From the NCBI GenBank assembly GCA_026874595.1, contig CM049321.1, positions 24,644,479 to 24,708,478 on the forward strand: a stretch of DNA of 64,000 bases. The letters run 5' to 3'. The translations under genes were made by a program, and so were the position numbers. Of the stretch, positions 58,601-64,000 are shown piece after piece. The notes under the pieces are model-generated. The model saw nothing but the letters and a program-made list of their open reading frames with translations, searched no databases and was not told where the DNA came from. Position 1 is the first letter of the stretch, and every line of letters starts with the position of its first letter. The DNA comes from Sipunculus nudus (lineage: Eukaryota; Annelida; Sipuncula; Golfingiida; Sipunculidae).

Positions 58601-58930
58601 TTTAACTAGAAATCTGCATTCTAAGGAATGCAAGCTTCCGTCATGTGGGGTGCTCCAAAAACCGTGTTTGCATTCAATTATTCAGCCCATATTCCCAGGT
58701 TCATTCGTGTATAAGTGACCTTACATTTGTGAGTATGCTTTGATGACGTTCCTGGATCCGGATCCATACCAAATCTAATCGATTCTTCAATGGCCCATTG
58801 ACAAAATGTCCTGAAAATTTCATGAGATTCCGTTCCTGGTTGCCTGAATCATGTTTCTAATAAACACACACCAAAAACAAACACACGAACACGGATGAAC
58901 GCAGACCCTCCTAGCTGAAGAAATAAGTCA
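58600..58930 (+). repeat. Dispersed repeat, copy 2
   Basis: Aligns to 43520-43880 through TTCTAAGGAATGC, ATTATTCAGCCCATATTC, TTTGATGACGTTCCTGG, TTTCATGAGATTCCGTTCC and GGATGAACGCAGACCCTCC. Confidence 0.75.
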
Positions 58931-61900
58931 GAAGAATCCATTACTGGCCTGGATTGTATGAGGTTGTTGGCACAGGTTGGCACTGATTGTTGGCAATCTT
59001 GGATCTTCCGATACTACAGTCCAGTGGAGTTAATTTTTCTTCCATGGTGGGGGGATGACTCGCAGGCACACGCACAAGCAAACTCGCACACACCCACATA
59101 CACCCTCACACACGCACACACACACACACATATATCGTTTAGAATCTGTATGACACATTTCACATATATTAGCGTCTTTATGACACGTTTCGAATATATA
59201 TACTTTATCACATTCCAAAAATATTTCAATTAACTATAAGTTTTTAGAAAATAATGTATCTTGTTTCCATTATAAGTTCAATCTAAACCAGATAAAGATA
59301 TAATTTTTCAAAGAAAACTCAAAAATGGCACCAAAGTCTAATTCTAACTATTACTATATTTTATTTGCAATATAAAACAATTATTCTCTGAATAGCGCGG
59401 GGTGGTGTATATATCCCCCCCCCCACCCCACCCCTATATTGACGCCCCTGACCCCCGCGTTCTTGTAAGCCCCATAGTTGATAATTGCATGTATTACCTG
59501 TTGAATACACGTCACTGTTACGTAATCTAAACCCAGGACTTATGCCATATTAAACTTTACACATATAGAGTGAGGGACGTTTAAACGTGTCCTGTTTCTT
59601 AATCAGAGGTCATGCGTTCTTTCTCGTAGTCACAAATAGTTTGATAAAAGCCAGCCCTGCAAGGAATAAGTCACAGCTTTATATCCATTGAAATGTGATT
59701 TTTAGGTAAATATAGAAGAAGCCGTGACTTCCTTGTGACTATAGGTCAAAGATGTCTAATTTCTTTGCCGGGAAATGTATTGCTGCTTGCTATTTTCCCA
59801 AAATTTGGATGCACTCTGTGCCCCAAGCCGGCTCTGATCTGGCCAATTCATTTCGCAAAGCCAGTGGAATTGAAATATAAGCCTCACCTTACACACTGTC
59901 AGTGCAAGCTCTGAGAGTGATAGACATATAAAAGCACCTTTAAGAGTTAAAATACACCTGGATATTAAATTTTCGTTCCTGGACATACGTTAATCATTAA
60001 AACCCGTGGCAACATATGGTGACAGTGTATCTAATAACCCCCCCCCCCCCACCCGTGTCTGTTGAATCAGCAAGTAAGGAAAGTTATTTTTTATATTTAT
60101 GATTAAATATTTTTTTCGTATTATTTGGCCATTTTTTTAATGCTGGTTCAACTATAAACACGATACTCCAGGCGTCTGCAGCAGGCCCTGGGTGTTTGTC
60201 TTTCCTATTGCTGGGACATAACACCGAGGTACCAACGAAAGACGCACTCATTATTAAGGAAAATCACACAATGTGTCCTTAACGAAAATGTACCTTTCTA
60301 TATCTCAAAAGGAGCTACAGTTTCCTCTTTTTCACATCTATCGTCGCGGTATTGCGACCTTTGTATGTCTAATAAGGTTTCACCAATTTGCTTTATGGAA
60401 TGTGTCACATCGGAGACTGTGAGCGATATCCCAGTCTCCCAGCTTTGGATGTGATTCTGCAATTAGTTTATCCTCAATGTCGTAAAAAGACAATTCCTCT
60501 TCATGTAACAGCAATTTTAACAAAATTACAGAAAATACAGATCATTTGATATTATCGCATTATTGATACCAATAATGTTATAGTCATACCAAGAAACGTT
60601 ATAATGGGTTATATTAAAAAACATTCTGGGCGGTCTTCATGTATATTCCGTCATGTCTTCATATCGTACTGTCACAAACGCTGTGGCTCCTTTGGGACAA
60701 ACGTCACTCCTCGAAATGATGGATCCTTGATTCAGCATCTTCAAGGACGTTCCTCATCCCACCATATCACTCACTGTAACACACAGAGGACCGGTACTGT
60801 AGACTTATTTGATTTTGAACCTGAGTGTATTAGGTTATTCTGTATCGTAATGGTTCAGATAAAAATTACCAAATCTACTAATGTGGTTCGCAAATTAGTC
60901 TCGTCTTCCCTTAACAGATAAAGGGATATGTTTTCTTGCATTTTTGCATATCTCTAATCGGGGTTTGGCCTAAGTCTGCTCTGTTTATTTTTGACGAGAC
61001 AGTGACCTTAATTTGCCATTAGCTGTCCTAAATGTGATTAAAGCAACCTAAAAAGTGACAATTCTACTTCGAACAAACATTTCATATGACATCTGGGCTT
61101 TGACGTGTTACACAGTTTTTTTTGTATAAAAGAGCATGTTTGAATATTTATAATTTCAAATGTTTTTGTAGTAATTAACTATTTGAAATTGAGTTTTTAA
61201 GACAAAACCTGTAATAATCATTAAAAGAACAAAAACTTCACCGACGCAACTTGTTTCCTCTATATATAGACAATAGTCTTAAGAATAAATTCTATTTTTC
61301 CTGGAGCTTTGTAAAACCCGTACAATTGAAATCCTTAACACCTGTTTACAATAATGCAATACTGTATAAACTACTATCTTATACATTTTCCAACATTTAG
61401 CGACCTGATCTTAAAGCGAACTCCTTAGGTTTTGTACGGCATAGTGATATTAGTTGTATCTCATGAATTGTTACCAGGTTTAGAAATCGTTCTGAATAGT
61501 ACTTAAACATAAATTATAATAATTATATCTGAACACACAGTGTACTGCAAGTTTGTCGAAATTATGTGCACAGGATACGATGACTTGCCGCCCCGTCAGT
61601 CGGTATAAAGACGTCAGGTTACCCCCCGTTTCAGGTTAACTCGCGGTTGAATTTACACCCCCCCCCCCCCCCCAACGTAACAGCGTACATTTTTTCGATG
61701 ATTTAGCTATTGTAGCAAGCGTAAGCGCCGCAAAGTCCTTCGGAAACGGACTTTTAAATTTTACTTACTACAGATAAGAAAATGATGTGAATTAAAGTGA
61801 ACTCAAATGTCGGTTATGCGTCCAAATTCATTTGAAGATTTATTGTTTATCTAGGAGACTTAGCCAAAGTAAAGAGTTCAGCTTACCCAATTTCAATTTA

Positions 61901-62502
61901 TCCCCGGTAATTTGTAATCTAATTTCTTTTCCTTTTAAGTAAAAACACATCATTTCAATATATTACGTGTCAGATTCGCTATTAAACAACTGGAACCAAT
62001 CTAGGATAAATGATTTTTTTTTGCAAAAGAATTGATTATATTATTAATTGTAGTTTTATGGAGTCTTACACTTTCATCACAGCGTATATTACGTGACAAA
62101 AAAACATAAGTTACAAAGTTACTACATATTTTGAAAATCTAGAAGACAGAAATATTAATAATTTAAAGTGAATATACACAAAGAAATATCCTGTTTGAGG
62201 GAGTAATCTAAAATTATAGGGGGTAATCTTAAATTTGGTACTCTGAAATCGCTAGGAAATTAGGGATTTAAACCACACATTTATAATAAAGAAGCTTTTG
62301 GTTAATGAACTTATATAAGCCAGAACGGCCAGTCAGCAGTTTCCATGTATTTGGTGTAGAGCCGCTAATTAAGGCATCGCCGAGGGCCATTTTCTTGAAT
62401 GCAGTATTGATTGGTTTTAATTAATCAACAGCTCGGTCGAATTCGAACAGGGATCATAGAATACAGCGTAATTGCTTGCCTGGGCATAAGAGATTAATGC
62501 AG

Positions 62503-62545
<43 letters not shown>

Positions 62546-62640
62546 CAAAATAGACTTTTTCGGTCATATAAAGGTTAGATATATTGCATATGAAAAGAAT
62601 GTTGTGACCTTGACCTTATAGTTGGCCAGCCAAACTCTGA
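58931..62640. other. Gene desert with minor repeats
   Basis: It has a (CA)n patch at 59075-59130, C-runs at 59416, 60037 and 61659, a class A SINE fragment at about 60150-60260, and CAGGTTACCCCC-type repeat pieces at 61600-61680 and 62205-62270. The frame at 60604-60921 (105 codons) has no recognisable domain. The block 62315-62500 looks like a conserved element (CGCTAATTAAGGC, GGTTTTAATTAATCAAC). Confidence 0.4.
62504..62540. repeat. (TA)n microsatellite
   Basis: About 37 bases of TA. Confidence 0.9.
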
Positions 62641-62657
62641 AAAGTCCTCTAGAATTA

Positions 62658-63024
62658 TTTTTTACGGCATCTCATGTTAAAAGAAGGCATCCATGTGGGA
62701 TCTGTTCAGTGTTGGGAGGTGAAAAAGCTGTGGTCGGATGCCATCGCGAAATTTGAAGGTGTAGGTCATTTTAAGGTCATCAAGTATTTCGTTTCGGTGT
62801 CTTACTTGTTTGGTGTAATAGGTCACTTTTTTACCATTCAAGATATCCATAATATCCAATCATTTTGTTGAATGCAAATGGAATTTGGGTATTGTAAACT
62901 GATAAACTTACAATGAATAAAAAATGTAGATACTACATAGGATTTTGATTTCACTGAATTTGTAACCCTGTGTCTGCACTGTACATGGTCTGATCGTCCT
63001 GTCTGTTGGTTTGTGTGTTTGTGT
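62658..63024 (+). repeat. Duplicated block, copy 1
   Basis: About 367 bases repeated at 63634-64000 with roughly six differences and one indel. Both copies keep a 65-codon plus frame (MLKEGIHVGSVQCWEVKKLW...) and a 60-codon minus frame. The second copy runs out of the window, so the repeat may be longer. Confidence 0.93.
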
Positions 63025-63124
63025 TTCCGCTTTCTCTGAGAAGTCTGAATGCACGGACTGCAGACTTGGTCATTTATCATGCATTGGACACATTAATAAC
63101 ATAGTGTTTTCTATATGACTGTGG

Positions 63125-63138
63125 CCACCAGGGGGCGC
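63125..63138 (+). promoter_or_regulatory. CTCF-type motif CCACCAGGGGGCGC
   Basis: A perfect match to the conserved CTCF core CCASYAGRKGGCRS, extended by the favourable context GTGGCCACCAGGGGGCGCTG. CTCF marks domain boundaries and loop anchors in many animals. It lies between the two copies of the duplicated block. Confidence 0.65.
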
Positions 63139-63326
63139 TGGTGACTATGACAGTTACCATGCAGCGTTTTTTTACCTTTATTACAGGTCGACCTGGACCC
63201 TGTTTATGCATGATTTTGTGTTTTTTTTAAGACACTTATATAATCTGTCGAAATCTTGATATACAAACCGTGATGCTGTTTTGAGCTGTAATCAATTAAC
63301 ACCTTGTGAACGTAACATCGATGTAC

Positions 63327-63505
63327 AAGGTGCCCGCTGATGATATGCGTTGGTAAGGACACAAAAGCTGCATTAGGAAAATAGAGCTTTAATTTATTAC
63401 CTCCTTGTAAAAGAATCATCAAGGTGCCTTCTGATGATATGCGTTGGTAAGGCTACAAAAGCTGCATTACGAGAATGGAGCCTTAATGAATTAACTCCTT
63501 TTGAA
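63327..63505 (+). repeat. Tandem duplication of about 92 bases
   Basis: Two units share AAGGTGCC, CTGATGATATGCGTTGGTAA and ACAAAAGCTGCATTA, with moderate divergence. Confidence 0.85.
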
Positions 63506-63633
63506 ATGATATTGAATGATGTACTATAATAAGGAATAAGTGAGATACATAATTAGTCAGCTACACAGATATATAGGAAGAGATAGACATGGGCACCTGT
63601 GTCCTTCTGGTCCCGTTGAACATGGCGAGAGCC

Positions 63634-64000
63634 ATTTTTTACGGCATCTCATGTTAAAAGAAGGCATCCATGCGGGATCTGTTCAGTGTTGGGAGGTGAA
63701 AAAGCTGTGGTCGGATGCCATCGCGAAATTTGAAGGTGTAGGTCATTTTAAGGTCATCAAGTATTTCGTTTCGGTGTCTTACTTGTTTGGTGTAATAGGT
63801 CACTTTTTTACCATTCAAGATATCCATAATATCCAATTATTTTGTTGAATGCAAATGGAATTTAAGTATTGTAAACTAATAAACTTACAATGAATAAAAA
63901 ATGTAGATACTACATAGGATTTTGATTTCACTGAATTTGTAACCGTGTGTCTGCACTGTACATGGTCTGATCGTCCTGTCTGATGGTTTGTGTGTTTGTG
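63634..64000 (+). repeat. Duplicated block, copy 2 (cut by the window edge)
   Basis: Same content as 62658-63024, offset 976-977 bases. Both copies start at ATTTTTTACGGCATCTCATG. Confidence 0.93.

Noticed and set aside
60604-60921. 105-codon frame as a possible gene
   Set aside because: No recognisable domain, no convincing splice context and no paralogue in the window; kept only as part of the desert description.

Overview
The window looks like AT-rich nuclear DNA of a multicellular animal, most likely a marine lophotrochozoan such as a mollusc. The signs are split exons with GT-AG borders, tRNA-derived SINEs, decayed LINEs, solo LTRs, many small TIR elements and long (TA)n tracts. The taxon is an inference; no rRNA or mitochondrial marker is present. 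There is no bacterial-style gene organisation, and nearly all open frames above 60 codons are chance frames or transposon remnants.

The recognisable genes lie in the first third, all on the + strand. From base 2 to 6984 there are pieces of dispanin/CD225 (IFITM-like) genes. These are a Gln-rich exon that enters from outside the window, a terminal two-membrane-segment exon with an in-frame TAA (2799-3143), and an intact paralogous terminal exon (about 6667-6984). From 15318 to 21709 a six-exon gene can be assembled with consistent phases at all five introns. It encodes about 245 residues: a Met-Gly N-terminus followed by a basic patch, two complete tandem CARD domains, and a Lys/Gln-rich tail. 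Each CARD is built from an exon pair with the same 1-0-1 phase pattern, and the first exon of each pair is exactly 143 bases. This membrane-anchor-plus-double-CARD adaptor is the most interesting content. CARD proteins and dispanins both belong to innate immunity in animals, so the left third may be a small immune neighbourhood (inference).

The rest is mostly intergenic. From 8 to 13 kb there is a solo LTR, a LINE reverse-transcriptase fossil with a nested TIR element, and a Harbinger-like MITE. From 23.7 to 31.4 kb there is a mariner-like foldback element, a second solo LTR, an alternating purine/pyrimidine region, and a recent 1.83-kb tandem duplication whose left breakpoint lies inside a MITE. 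From 32 to 43 kb there are SINEs, a third LTR, and duplicated blocks flanking a minus-strand LINE fragment. From 43 to 64 kb is a gene desert holding SINEs, a 21-base satellite, a large GC-rich palindrome, a repeat with two perfect DR1 nuclear-receptor half-site pairs, candidate conserved non-coding blocks, a textbook CTCF-type motif, and a 367-base duplicated block cut by the right window edge.

All calls come from reading the sequence. No database search, expression data or alignment software was used.
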